Source: Euryarchaeota archaeon UBA171 (GTDB lineage Archaea; Thermoplasmatota; Poseidoniia; Poseidoniales; Thalassarchaeaceae). From it: a DNA stretch of 38,731 nucleotides. The notes below the pieces were generated by a model. It was not told the DNA's origin, ran no database searches, and saw nothing but the letters and a program-made list of their open reading frames with translations. The translations under genes and the position numbers were made by a program. Within the stretch, counting starts at the first letter, position 1. The number at the start of each line of letters is the position of its first letter. The stretch is taken from NCBI GenBank assembly GCA_002497295.1, contig DANO01000019.1:1-38731 (forward strand). The letters run 5' to 3'. This document shows positions 8,417-16,150 of the stretch, piece by piece.

Positions 8417-9787
8417 CTAACGGCGGTTTCCCCGGCCTTTTCTTCGCTTACCTCTGCGGCCTCCGCCCTGTTCGCCACCTTGCCACTCTCGACCTGAACG
8501 AGACTTCCACTCGCTCAAATCGTGACTGTCGTCTTGTTCTGAATTGAGTCTCTTTCTTTGGTTTCTGGGGAGTTCGCGGACCGACTTGACATCTAATTTG
8601 ACTCCGAGTTGCTGCTCAAGTCGTCTGACGTTTTGGCCACCTGGGCCAACGACTGCTCCAATAGCTGACTCGTCGACGTAGATTTCTGCGGATGCTTCGG
8701 TCGTGAATTTCGCAAAGGCGACGGATATTCCGGTTTGACGTATGACCTGCCGTTTGAGTTCATCTCCAGCCATCATCATGGCCGGGCTGCCCCGACCATC
8801 TTCCCCGCCGACGGGCACAACTGCGATTTCGCTCCCAAACGCAAACATCTCATGTGTGAGTTCTCCGCTTGGGAATCGGCGTATCTCAATAACAGGGCGC
8901 GATAGATCTGATTCCATCCCCGTGGGTGCCCTGACGACCATCTTCAGCTCCAATATCTCATGCACCTTTCCCTTCTCGATGTGTATGACTGTGTCGAGGA
9001 CTTGCGATATGAGTCCGAGCTCAACTTTGCCCACTAGCCTTTGTATTGCTTCAAGCGCGCTATTTGCATGAGTCACCCCCAAGAGGCCCACACCAGCCAG
9101 CCTGACATCTCCGAATATCTCAAAGTCTCTGGCTCGTCTAACTTCATCGAATATAACGAAGTCGGGACGAACGAGGAATATCACCTCTGCAGTTTTCTCG
9201 AGATCGCCCTCTAGCGGAGCGTATTGAGTTACTCTATCTGGCAACTGGAGGTCCCTTGGAGCCTCCATGGTCTTCACCATAGCTCCAACCTCATCATCGA
9301 GATAGGCTGCTATGGCCTGTGCGAACGTGGTTTTTCCAGAGCCGGGTTTGCCGACTACGAATACACCTCTGTGATGGTCTGAGAGTCTTCTTCTCAATTC
9401 TGGCTCGATCTCGTAGTCTGAAAGAGAAAGATATGCAACGGGACGCACTACTGTAATCTCCCATGCATCAGAGAACGGTGGCCATGCACATGTGACTCTG
9501 AGGTCTCCGATCTGAAGTATCCGGCAGCCTTCTCTTTCTATCTCTACGAAGCAATCAGAGCGATCTGGATGTTGGTCCACAACAGTTGCTAACTCTCTCG
9601 AAAGGTCGCTTACCTCTGTCTTATTCCATGGGTTGTCATCGATCGTATCTAGGCGTAGCTCGCTGATATGCCCCCTCTTAGCACGAGGGGGGCAGTCTGC
9701 CTTCAGGAACACGGTTGAGGTGGTTTCATCAGACAGTATTGTCTCCAACGATTCCGGCAGAGGGGGGTGATCGCCAAAGGCAGCCAT
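8417..9787 (-). CDS. PilT/VirB11-like ATPase with KH domain, no PIN domain
   Basis: A 456-residue protein matching the ATPase-plus-KH part of the archaeal PilT-like family. It has an N-terminal adaptor (residues 25-120, including W-P-P-F-S-D-A-W-E-I-T and V-V-R-P-V), Walker A G-K-P-G-S-G-K-T-T (146-154), a T-M-E-A-P-R-D-L-Q box, Walker B F-V-I-F-D-E (210-215), an A-I-Q-R-L-V-G-K-V-E-L-G sensor region, a KH-type GxxG loop V-V-G-P-G-G-Q (379-385), and a Gly/Arg/Lys-rich tail of about 50 residues. Family members usually begin with a PIN nuclease domain. Here the frame upstream of the ATG closes at a stop (9830-9832), so that domain is missing. A role in RNA handling is suggested by the KH domain and basic tail. 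The gene heads the minus-strand run. Confidence 0.87.
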   Translation of the reverse strand: MAAFGDHPPLPESLETILSDETTSTVFLKADCPPRAKRGHISELRLDTIDDNPWNKTEVSDLSRELATVVDQHPDRSDCFVEIEREGCRILQIGDLRVTCAWPPFSDAWEITVVRPVAYLSLSDYEIEPELRRRLSDHHRGVFVVGKPGSGKTTFAQAIAAYLDDEVGAMVKTMEAPRDLQLPDRVTQYAPLEGDLEKTAEVIFLVRPDFVIFDEVRRARDFEIFGDVRLAGVGLLGVTHANSALEAIQRLVGKVELGLISQVLDTVIHIEKGKVHEILELKMVVRAPTGMESDLSRPVIEIRRFPSGELTHEMFAFGSEIAVVPVGGEDGRGSPAMMMAGDELKRQVIRQTGISVAFAKFTTEASAEIYVDESAIGAVVGPGGQNVRRLEQQLGVKLDVKSVRELPRNQRKRLNSEQDDSHDLSEWKSRSGREWQGGEQGGGRRGKRRKGRGNRR

Positions 9788-9829
9788 GAGGGTTTGCCGG
9801 AGCGGGCCGTTTTGACCGTTGGGATGGTT

Positions 9830-10156
9830 TCAGTTCAGCACGTTGATGCACCAGCGAAGGGATAGAGTGCTTGATACGGCTATCAGAACGGCTTGTGAAA
9901 GTGGCCATGCGAGGGTGGAAGAAAAGTACTGAGTTTGAATCGCCGTGAATAAAACAATCGCTACAGCATCAACTGCATGGCCCCTGGTAAGTTGTGCTCC
10001 TTCAGATATTCTAGACCAATTTCCCAACACTGAAATTAATGCTGTGATCACAGCCAGGATTACCAAGTGCCCCAATACCCATGCGACATTCGTGCCAAAG
10101 GCGCTGACAAGCGTATCATAGGCTCCACCCATGAGGGGGTCAGCCACATTCACCAT
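9830..10156 (-). CDS. Small conserved-looking membrane protein, unknown
   Basis: A predicted 108-residue protein with three or four hydrophobic helices (around residues 12-44, 62-75 and 80-100) and no recognised motif. I start it at the ATG at 10156. The frame stays open further upstream to 10504, but that extension is antisense to the transporter gene and reads as polar, low-quality sequence. The gene diverges from the DMT transporter, with 85 bases between the starts. It ends 42 bases from the start of the PilT/KH ATPase gene on the same strand and may be co-transcribed with it. Function unknown; moderately sure it is real because of the coherent hydrophobic pattern. Confidence 0.55.
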   Translation of the reverse strand: MVNVADPLMGGAYDTLVSAFGTNVAWVLGHLVILAVITALISVLGNWSRISEGAQLTRGHAVDAVAIVLFTAIQTQYFSSTLAWPLSQAVLIAVSSTLSLRWCINVLN

Positions 10157-10210
10157 GCTCTTGGGAAGAGGGTATTGTTCTTGAGCGTCTCTACTGTTAT
10201 TGTCAGCGCG

Positions 10211-10217
10211 GTATATC
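10211..10217 (+). promoter_or_regulatory. Possible TATA box for the DMT transporter
   Basis: The sequence TATATCA with a preceding G-rich flank lies about 25-31 bases before the ATG at 10242. This is where an archaeal TATA box sits relative to the transcription start, so the mRNA could be leaderless or nearly so. Judged by eye; there is no transcript evidence. Confidence 0.3.
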
Positions 10218-10241
10218 AGGTGCTTGCACTTCGCATGATTG

Positions 10242-11174
10242 ATGAGGGCACGATATCGAGCCACGGGGATTCTCTTCTGCGTCGCTTTCATATGGGGTAT
10301 GACGTTCATCTGGATGAAGCAAGCACTGACATCTGCCGAAGTGGTTCTGCCAGATGTTGACAGCCGATGGGTCGCGATGCATTTCGTGGCATTTCGATTC
10401 CTTATTGGGACGGTTAGCACGCTTGTCATACTAAGAGCATCGAGATCCGGGTTCAAGGATCCGGAAGTCTGGAAAGGCGGTTTCTCCCTCGGTCTTATTC
10501 TCATTCTTGGATTTCTGATTCAGATGGTTGGTTTGACGGATGTGACACCGGCCGTCTCGGCTTTTCTCACCAGCCTATACGTCGTTTTCACAGCCATAAT
10601 GGGTGTCGCCCTTGGAAGGCAGCGGATGACTTCGTTCATGATCTTTGGAGTATTGCTAGCGACCTTCGGTGCAGGATGGATCTCAGGGCCTCCGAGAGTC
10701 GAATTCGGAGTTGGCGAGTGGCTCACGGTGATCAGTGGATTCCTATTCGCAATGCACATCATAGTCACTGACAGGGTAACTAGGTTGGTCGACCCCATTC
10801 AGTCCACAGGGACGATGATGATCACAGTCATGGTGTTGGCGTTTGGCATTCTGGTGCTCGATCCATTGGGGTATGGGGGCGTCGGGTGGTTTTCGAACGC
10901 GGTCGAGTTGATGCGGAGCATGGATTACGTCATTCCACTCGCTCTTTGCGGTTTCTTCGGATCGTTTGTAGCACTGGCTGCTTTGATGCGATACCAGAAG
11001 GAAATAACTCCCGTTCGCGCTGCGTTGGTCTACGCGTTTGAGCCCGTGTGGGCTGCCGTGGTGAGTTTGATACTAGGGTTAGAGGGGGATCCCTCGACAT
11101 GGTTATTCATCGGCGCAGGTGCCTTGCTGATGGGTAATCTCATTATTGAGCTCGAGCCGAGGGAAATCGTATGA
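10242..11174 (+). CDS. DMT-superfamily transporter, EamA type
   Basis: A 310-residue integral membrane protein with about ten hydrophobic helices in two EamA-like repeats. The N-terminal motif G-I-L-F-C-V-A-F-I-W-G-M-T-F is typical of drug/metabolite transporters. The second repeat ends in P-V-R-A-A-L-V-Y-A-F-E-P-V-W-A, the usual EamA signature with the conserved Glu-Pro. Relatives export amino acids, nucleosides or other small metabolites; the substrate here is unknown. The ATG at 10242 is preferred to the adjacent in-frame TTG at 10239. The stop overlaps the start of the MOSC gene by 4 bases, pointing to translational coupling. Confidence 0.87.
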   Translation: MRARYRATGILFCVAFIWGMTFIWMKQALTSAEVVLPDVDSRWVAMHFVAFRFLIGTVSTLVILRASRSGFKDPEVWKGGFSLGLILILGFLIQMVGLTDVTPAVSAFLTSLYVVFTAIMGVALGRQRMTSFMIFGVLLATFGAGWISGPPRVEFGVGEWLTVISGFLFAMHIIVTDRVTRLVDPIQSTGTMMITVMVLAFGILVLDPLGYGGVGWFSNAVELMRSMDYVIPLALCGFFGSFVALAALMRYQKEITPVRAALVYAFEPVWAAVVSLILGLEGDPSTWLFIGAGALLMGNLIIELEPREIV

Positions 11175-11635
11175 GCGGGGCTGTTGTGTCAATCAATGTC
11201 AATTCTGAGGGTGGTGTACCAAAACTGCCTGTCAGAAGTGCAATTCTTCAGAAAGAGGGAATTCAGGGGGACAAACAGAATGACCTTAGACACCATGGCG
11301 GCCCTGATAGAGCCGTGAGTATCTATTCCATTGAAATGATCGAGCTTTTGTTCGAGGAGGGTCACCCCATTAGTCAAGGATCTACGGGTGAAAATATTAC
11401 AATTGGGGGTCTTGATTGGCGTTTGATAAAATCCGGCGTTGTGCTGAAAATGGGAGATGCTTGCGTGGAAATCACGACTCCAGCAGCACCCTGCGCAACG
11501 ATTAAAAAATCCTTTATGAATGATAATTTTTCAAGAATATCAGAGAAGGTGAATCCGGGTTTCTCTCGTTGGTATGGGAGAGTCCTGACTGAGGCTGAGG
11601 TTGAAGTTGGAGATGAAGTTATTGTTCTGAAATAG
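11171..11635 (+). CDS. MOSC-domain protein (YiiM-like)
   Basis: A 154-residue protein made of one MOSC domain. The family includes the C-terminal domain of molybdenum cofactor sulfurases and YiiM/mARC-type proteins that bind molybdenum cofactor. Signature parts are G-I-Q-G-D-K-Q, R-H-H-G-G-P-D-R-A-V-S-I-Y, G-E-N-I-T-I-G-G and the conserved cysteine in A-P-C-A-T-I-K, followed by N-P-G-F-S-R-W-Y-G-R-V. It is shorter than YiiM (~220 residues), lacking the C-terminal extension. Its ATG overlaps the transporter stop (ATGA), so it is the second gene of a two-gene unit. Whether the two cooperate is not known. Confidence 0.86.
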   Translation: MSGAVVSINVNSEGGVPKLPVRSAILQKEGIQGDKQNDLRHHGGPDRAVSIYSIEMIELLFEEGHPISQGSTGENITIGGLDWRLIKSGVVLKMGDACVEITTPAAPCATIKKSFMNDNFSRISEKVNPGFSRWYGRVLTEAEVEVGDEVIVLK

Positions 11636-11660
11636 TCGACATCATAATTCGCCATCGTGA

Positions 11661-11668
11661 TATACATA
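11661..11668 (+). promoter_or_regulatory. TATA box of the tRNA-Leu gene
   Basis: TATACATA, preceded by an AT-rich stretch, lies 23-30 bases before the first base of the tRNA. That is the expected archaeal TBP position if transcription begins near the mature 5' end. Confidence 0.45.
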
Positions 11669-11690
11669 GTTAGAACCCGAAATACCCTGA

Positions 11691-11775
11691 GCAGAGGTAC
11701 CCGAGTGGTCAAAGGGGCTGGGATGAGGTCCCAGTGCGTAGTGCTTCGCAGGTTCGAATCCTGTCCTCTGCACCA
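11691..11775 (+). tRNA. tRNA-Leu (anticodon GAG)
   Basis: A class II tRNA folded by hand. The acceptor stem pairs GCAGAGG with CCTCTGC, and the D arm holds CCGAGTGGTCAAAGG. The anticodon stem CTGGG/CCCAG encloses loop ATGAGGT, giving anticodon GAG at 11725-11727, which reads CUC/CUU leucine codons. A long variable region of about 13 bases is followed by a T arm with loop TTCGAAT. The discriminator base is A (11772), the leucine identity base, and the 3' CCA is encoded (11773-11775). No intron is present. There is no integrase or duplicated 3' end nearby. Confidence 0.95.
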
Positions 11776-11851
11776 TTAAATCGTCCGTTTTCTGATGAAT
11801 AATGATGAATGTCGGCCATGATTTTAATTGATTGGAGAAAAAGGGAGGGGC

Positions 11852-14719
11852 ATGCGTAGCGTAACTGCTCTGTCAACTGTATTTCTGATGATCGTCTCTT
11901 CCATGGCTGGTTGTATCGAGGGCTTGGAGGACATCGCCGAGGCAATCGGCTGCTCGGACGAGAACGCCGCGAATTTCGATCCAGATGCCACAACCGGCTC
12001 AGATGACCTGTGTCTTTTCCTAGAGAATGAGGCCAGATTCATGGCTGTAATGGGAGATGCCATGGCAGCCGAACCCTCGAATTACCTGCTTGATTCTGAT
12101 AGCGGAGTCTCAGGAGTCGAATACAGCATGTCGATGAGCGGTGACGACCCCGAGTCGGGGATGAGTGTGTCAATGGAGATGTTGTCCGTGATCATGGTTG
12201 ATCTGGAATCGCAGTCGATGTACAACAGAACCATGATATCGTACATGGACATGATCAACATCGACACCGAGATGGTGTGGAGCGGTACTGACATCATGGT
12301 AACAACGAGCATCGGGGGCCCAATGGCCTCTGAGGTCGGAGAATCCGGCACAACTAGCTCGATCAGCAGGGACATGTCCCCCGATCTGGAGGAAGTCGTC
12401 AGAGGCGCTTCGTTTGGCATGATGGGCATGATGGGCATCGAGGACTTGCTCATGCCTGGCGCGTTGCCTGGTGGCGATTATGACGACGATGCCCATGGTG
12501 ATAATGATCAGGGTTACGAAGGCGAAGGTACTTGGATACGTGATAGTAGAGATACTGGACGAAACGTAGCTTGTACTGAGAATATCGTCCCAACAGATGT
12601 AACAGCTTGTACACAATGGCGAAGTAACTATGGTCATGAAGAAATAGTTGATTTCGAAGTTTTGGCAAATTACGAAGATAAACAAGAAGAATCATCAGTA
12701 TGGGTAGTTTCAGATCAAGGTGACGATGAAGCAGGTGAATACCTTGTCAGCGGTGATTGGTATGTTAAGGAAGGATCAGGCGCTATAATGTGGCGTGAGG
12801 ATATAACTCCGAACGATGATTGGTGGAACGAAGAAGATGGCGACGAAGAGAGCGATTTCGAGTGGTTCGATCGTGACCAAGACGGTTTCGTGGAGATGGG
12901 GGAGATCGAGACGGCTCTCTACGAGGAGCCCTCAATGCCCAACGAGATGGCCGATTGCATAATCGATAACGTGAGTCCCGTCTTTTCAAACACCGACGAG
13001 AACGACGATCAGAAACTCGATGAGAATGAGTTCTCCGAATTCGACAACTATCTGGAGAATAATTTCGACATCGATGAGGCCTGCGGGGATAGCGAGGCCT
13101 CGATGGACGACATGATGCCAGAGGGCTCGAGCGTGTCGATAACGCATGACGAGGAGACCGGAATTCAGACCATGGTCATGCAGACCGTGGACGATACCGG
13201 CGACATGGCGATGACGATACGCCTCCATGAGGACGGCAGCTTCCACTCCTACGAGATGGGGATGGACGACGGTGAGTCCGTCATGACGATGTCCTTCTCA
13301 TACCTCACGAGCGAGATGGTGTCGATACCCGAGATAGACTACACCCTGGACAGAACGGCGACCCCGATCTTCGTCCATGTAGAGCCCATGATGGTCTGCG
13401 ACAACGGGGAGCTCGTTCCCGCCTGGTCCGTCATGGACGGATGGGAGGACTGCGAAGATGGATCGGACGAGTCGCTCGGACCTGAACCAGTTAGATATTC
13501 AGAGGTATTCAGCGACTTGGACATATACGGCACAGGCGATCTATACGACCTCACAGTCACAGTCTACTTTGAGGATGCCAATATGAATGACGATGGAGAC
13601 TTGGTAGCGCTAATGGAAGAGCGAGTCGACTTCAACGTCGTATACGAGTTCGACAGGGAGCTCACGGATGGGAACACGGGAACTGTGTTTGCTAACATGG
13701 AGCAAACCTCAGTCGGCCCACTTGGACAAAGCGAAGGAGGCAGCTCGTTATCGTCTAGTTACACGGAGAGGGCATATTTCCAGAGCCACATGGCATCGTA
13801 TGGCACAGGTCCGGTAGGGGCCGAAGAGGGAATCAACTCCATCGAGATAACGATACTGGACAGGGACGATCCCAACAATAATCCTCTCGTCCTGGATGAC
13901 GGCGTGGTGGAGTTTGATTTCAACATCATCTGGGTTGAAGAAGATGCAAACGAAGGTGGAGAGATCGGGTATTGGGAGAGCTATTACGACGGCTACTGCG
14001 GATGGGAAGGAAACCCAGATGGCGATGATACCGTTTGGTGGTGCAAGATATCCCAGGCCGATGGCGACTGGGACAGTTGGTGGTATTACTGCGAATACCA
14101 CGAGGATGAAGATGGGTATGACGCATGGCATTGCACTGACGACTTAGGACAGAGCGAGGACTACGAGCACTCAGCAGGAGAGAGTCTGTGGTCAGAGTCT
14201 GACGACAGTGGTGACGATGATGAGATTTGCATGTGGGAAGACGAACATGGCATTATCCACTATGGCTGCGATGAAGAAGAGGAGTTGTACGACTTCCCAT
14301 CAGTCATGCACGCGCACGTTGTCGATCAGGTGGCCAACGCGCCGATAGCCGACTTCGAGCTCAGGATGCTGGACTGCGATGAAGGCGACATGGACGCCGA
14401 GGATGACATGGAAGATGATTCGGAACCGATCTGGGACGAGTGCACGGTCGTCATGGCCTTCCCGCTGAGCGGCGGGGAGATCGACGGCGTCACGGTTGAC
14501 TACGTGGACAGCGACGGGGATGGCATGGTCTCGAGCGGAGATATCTCGATCGTGAGCGGTCCCGTTAGCGAGTATGAGATTCAGCCCTATGACACGTGGG
14601 CTGAGGAGTACTCGGCGGATTCGGCCCTAATTGGGCAGGAGCTGCCTGGATTCGGAGCGTTCCTGGGAGTTATCGGTCTGCTGGGTGCTGCTCTCGCCGG
14701 TCGAGAGAAAGACGCCTGA
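11852..14719 (+). CDS. Large acidic lipoprotein with EF-hand, LDLa-like and PGF-CTERM-like parts
   Basis: A 955-residue, strongly acidic exported protein. The N-terminus is a lipoprotein signal with lipobox S-M-A-G-C (C21), followed by a G-C-S-D-E-N-A-A-N-F-D-P-D-A-T segment like repeats seen in marine surface proteins. Two EF-hand-like loops lie at bases 12869-12904 (D-R-D-Q-D-G-F-V-E) and 12995-13030. An LDL-receptor-A-like piece (D-C-E-D-G-S-D-E) is near 13390-13480, a Trp/Tyr/Cys-rich stretch near 13970-14140, and a third Ca-binding-type loop (D-S-D-G-D-G) at 14507-14542. The C-terminus has P-G-F at residues 932-934, a hydrophobic helix and a basic/acidic end, like archaeal PGF-CTERM sorting signals. 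I chose the ATG at 11852 because it directly starts the signal peptide; an in-frame TTG at 11828 would extend it. Probably a surface protein; function unknown. Confidence 0.85.
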   Translation: MRSVTALSTVFLMIVSSMAGCIEGLEDIAEAIGCSDENAANFDPDATTGSDDLCLFLENEARFMAVMGDAMAAEPSNYLLDSDSGVSGVEYSMSMSGDDPESGMSVSMEMLSVIMVDLESQSMYNRTMISYMDMINIDTEMVWSGTDIMVTTSIGGPMASEVGESGTTSSISRDMSPDLEEVVRGASFGMMGMMGIEDLLMPGALPGGDYDDDAHGDNDQGYEGEGTWIRDSRDTGRNVACTENIVPTDVTACTQWRSNYGHEEIVDFEVLANYEDKQEESSVWVVSDQGDDEAGEYLVSGDWYVKEGSGAIMWREDITPNDDWWNEEDGDEESDFEWFDRDQDGFVEMGEIETALYEEPSMPNEMADCIIDNVSPVFSNTDENDDQKLDENEFSEFDNYLENNFDIDEACGDSEASMDDMMPEGSSVSITHDEETGIQTMVMQTVDDTGDMAMTIRLHEDGSFHSYEMGMDDGESVMTMSFSYLTSEMVSIPEIDYTLDRTATPIFVHVEPMMVCDNGELVPAWSVMDGWEDCEDGSDESLGPEPVRYSEVFSDLDIYGTGDLYDLTVTVYFEDANMNDDGDLVALMEERVDFNVVYEFDRELTDGNTGTVFANMEQTSVGPLGQSEGGSSLSSSYTERAYFQSHMASYGTGPVGAEEGINSIEITILDRDDPNNNPLVLDDGVVEFDFNIIWVEEDANEGGEIGYWESYYDGYCGWEGNPDGDDTVWWCKISQADGDWDSWWYYCEYHEDEDGYDAWHCTDDLGQSEDYEHSAGESLWSESDDSGDDDEICMWEDEHGIIHYGCDEEEELYDFPSVMHAHVVDQVANAPIADFELRMLDCDEGDMDAEDDMEDDSEPIWDECTVVMAFPLSGGEIDGVTVDYVDSDGDGMVSSGDISIVSGPVSEYEIQPYDTWAEEYSADSALIGQELPGFGAFLGVIGLLGAALAGREKDA

Positions 14720-14761
14720 GAAAGCGATAGGTTCACGGGGACGGGGGGGCATGGCCCCGAC

Positions 14762-15118
14762 ATGTCCGTGGCACAACTGATCGGCAGGAGCCTACTAGCT
14801 GGAAGTATAGTCGTAGCGGCGAGTGAGCTCGCGAAGAAGTCCGCAGTCTTCGGGGCACTGGTCGTCTCTTTGCCTCTGACCAGCATCCTAGCGATGACAG
14901 CGCTGTACTACGATACTCGGGATGCGTCTCAAGTCGCAGATTTTGCTGAGTCCATCCTTTGGCTGGTCATCCCATCACTGGCGCTTTTCATTGTCCTTCC
15001 GATAATGATTAGGAGAGGTTGGGGTTTCGAAGTGTCCCTTGCGGCCGGGGTTATAGCCACTATTGCGGCATATGCCTTGGGCGTTTGGTCAGCTCAGGTG
15101 ATCGGCGAGCTGGGCTGA
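14762..15118 (+). CDS. DUF3147-family membrane protein
   Basis: A 118-residue protein with four predicted helices that matches the DUF3147 pattern: an early A-S-E-L-A-K-K-S segment, then G-A-L-V-V-S-L-P-L-T-S-I-L-A-M, Y-Y-D-T and the helix W-L-V-I-P-S-L-A-L-F. The family function is unknown. The last 30 bases overlap the 3' end of the gene on the opposite strand. The ATG is 42 bases after the stop of the large lipoprotein gene. Confidence 0.8.
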   Translation: MSVAQLIGRSLLAGSIVVAASELAKKSAVFGALVVSLPLTSILAMTALYYDTRDASQVADFAESILWLVIPSLALFIVLPIMIRRGWGFEVSLAAGVIATIAAYALGVWSAQVIGELG

Positions 15119-15469
15119 CCTTGGATGAATTCTGTGTTGCCCTGTGCCGGGACCCGGTCTGAGCATCTTCGATAACACATCATAACCTCCCAATAAGCCT
15201 CCAATTATGATGAGGGTCAACCCACAGCAGACCCAGTCGAGGCTTCCAAGAATTGACACGATGAGACCGATGATTGCGATTGTGAAACCGATTGAAAGGA
15301 GATTGGCTGATTCGCCGGTTATACCTGTGGAAATTATGATATCGCTCGGTGGGGCGTCATTTTTGATGAGTGCTCCGAACTCAGCCAGGTCTTGATGACG
15401 GTGGCAGTATCCAGTTTCTCTGAATTCTACAGCAGTACAAGAGGGGGCGGCACAGTTCCTCTTTTCCAT
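15089..15469 (-). CDS. Small membrane protein with N-terminal CxxxxC...CxxH finger
   Basis: A 126-residue protein. Residues 5-25 form a likely metal-binding finger, C-x4-C-x10-C-x2-H, in the form C-A-A-P-S-C then E-T-G-Y-C-H-R-H-Q. Two closely spaced hydrophobic helices follow (about residues 55-75 and 80-97) and a short polar tail. The same finger occurs in the small protein at 31671-31955 (9 of 21 positions identical), so it looks like a lineage-specific domain. I start at the ATG at 15469, since the finger begins five residues later; the frame is open up to 15559. The 3' end overlaps the convergent DUF3147 gene by 30 bases. Function unknown. Confidence 0.72.
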   Translation of the reverse strand: MEKRNCAAPSCTAVEFRETGYCHRHQDLAEFGALIKNDAPPSDIIISTGITGESANLLSIGFTIAIIGLIVSILGSLDWVCCGLTLIIIGGLLGGYDVLSKMLRPGPGTGQHRIHPRSAQLADHLS

Positions 15470-15604
15470 AAAGGTCCGATCATACTGGAGATAATGAGGG
15501 ATTTGGCGGCGGGAGTCGTTACAACCCGGGTAGCACACGGACTGGGCGTTTGGTCGCACGGGCGATCGGCAGGCGCGATTAATTGGGTTCTGATTCCCCG
15601 TCTT

Positions 15605-16081
15605 TTAGTCGTCAAAGACCTGAATATCGGCTCTCTTGGTCACCATATCCGTGAATCTGTCTGTATAACGGGTCGCTCTAACTACGTGGTTGTCGATCCA
15701 GTGATAGTTCCCTCCGCGAGGCTTGCCCATCAAGAGGGTATGATACCTGAATCCCTTCTCGGACAGCCACGTTTCGGTTATCTCTCTGTGATGTTCGGTT
15801 CTAGCTGTGAAGAAGCATATCCTATGTCCTTCATCGTACCATGTGTTGATCGTCTTTATCGCATCTGGGAATGCTTCGGCAGAGACCATTCGATCAGGCT
15901 CCTCATTGGGGATGTCCTCACCGACGGTCCCATCGATATCAATGAGATAGTTCTTGATTCCGTCCTGAAGGATAGGGCTCAGTTGACTCCCATCCTCTGA
16001 AGTGGTTTCTACCAGTTCATCCATGACAATCCCCGGTGTAGTAGGTTCATGATAGATGCTGAAAAGGTCTTCCAAGTTCAT
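15605..16081 (-). CDS. HAD-superfamily phosphatase, small
   Basis: A 158-residue HAD-like protein. The nucleophile motif I is I-D-I-D-G-T with D48 and D50. Motif II is the threonine in F-F-T-A-R-T, and the conserved lysine lies in M-G-K-P-R-G-G. The final acidic motif is the D-N in H-W-I-D-N. This layout, with F-T-A-R-T and G-K-P, resembles small cap-less HAD hydrolases. An N-terminal extension of about 40 residues precedes the catalytic core, so the ATG at 16024 is an alternative start. Substrate unknown. A long plus-strand frame covers the same DNA but shows no motif and is rejected. Confidence 0.82.
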   Translation of the reverse strand: MNLEDLFSIYHEPTTPGIVMDELVETTSEDGSQLSPILQDGIKNYLIDIDGTVGEDIPNEEPDRMVSAEAFPDAIKTINTWYDEGHRICFFTARTEHHREITETWLSEKGFRYHTLLMGKPRGGNYHWIDNHVVRATRYTDRFTDMVTKRADIQVFDD

Positions 16082-16124
16082 CCTGCCATTAGGTTATGAT
16101 TCCGAACAATTAACACACGGCTCC

Positions 16125-16150
16125 GATAGGAATGGGCGATAGGAATGGGC
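16125..16150 (+). repeat. 13-bp tandem duplication at a start codon
   Basis: The 13-base unit GATAGGAATGGGC occurs twice in direct succession (16125-16137 and 16138-16150). Each copy carries an ATG (16132 and 16145) with a purine-rich GATAGGA just before it. The two ATGs are 13 bases apart and so in different frames; only the second opens the DDAH-like gene. Confidence 0.9.

Noticed and set aside
10157..10504. N-terminal extension of the small membrane protein
   Set aside because: It overlaps the DMT transporter on the opposite strand and reads as polar sequence without a pattern; the ATG at 10156 is a better start.
11691..11852. tRNA-Leu as an integration site for the mosaic lipoprotein gene
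   Set aside because: No integrase, no duplicated tRNA 3' end and no change of strand bias were seen; the mosaic segment begins about 700 bases downstream.
15392..16000. Plus-strand frame of 202 codons over the HAD gene
   Set aside because: The minus strand carries the clear HAD motifs (I-D-I-D-G-T and G-K-P) over the same bases; the plus frame has no recognisable pattern.
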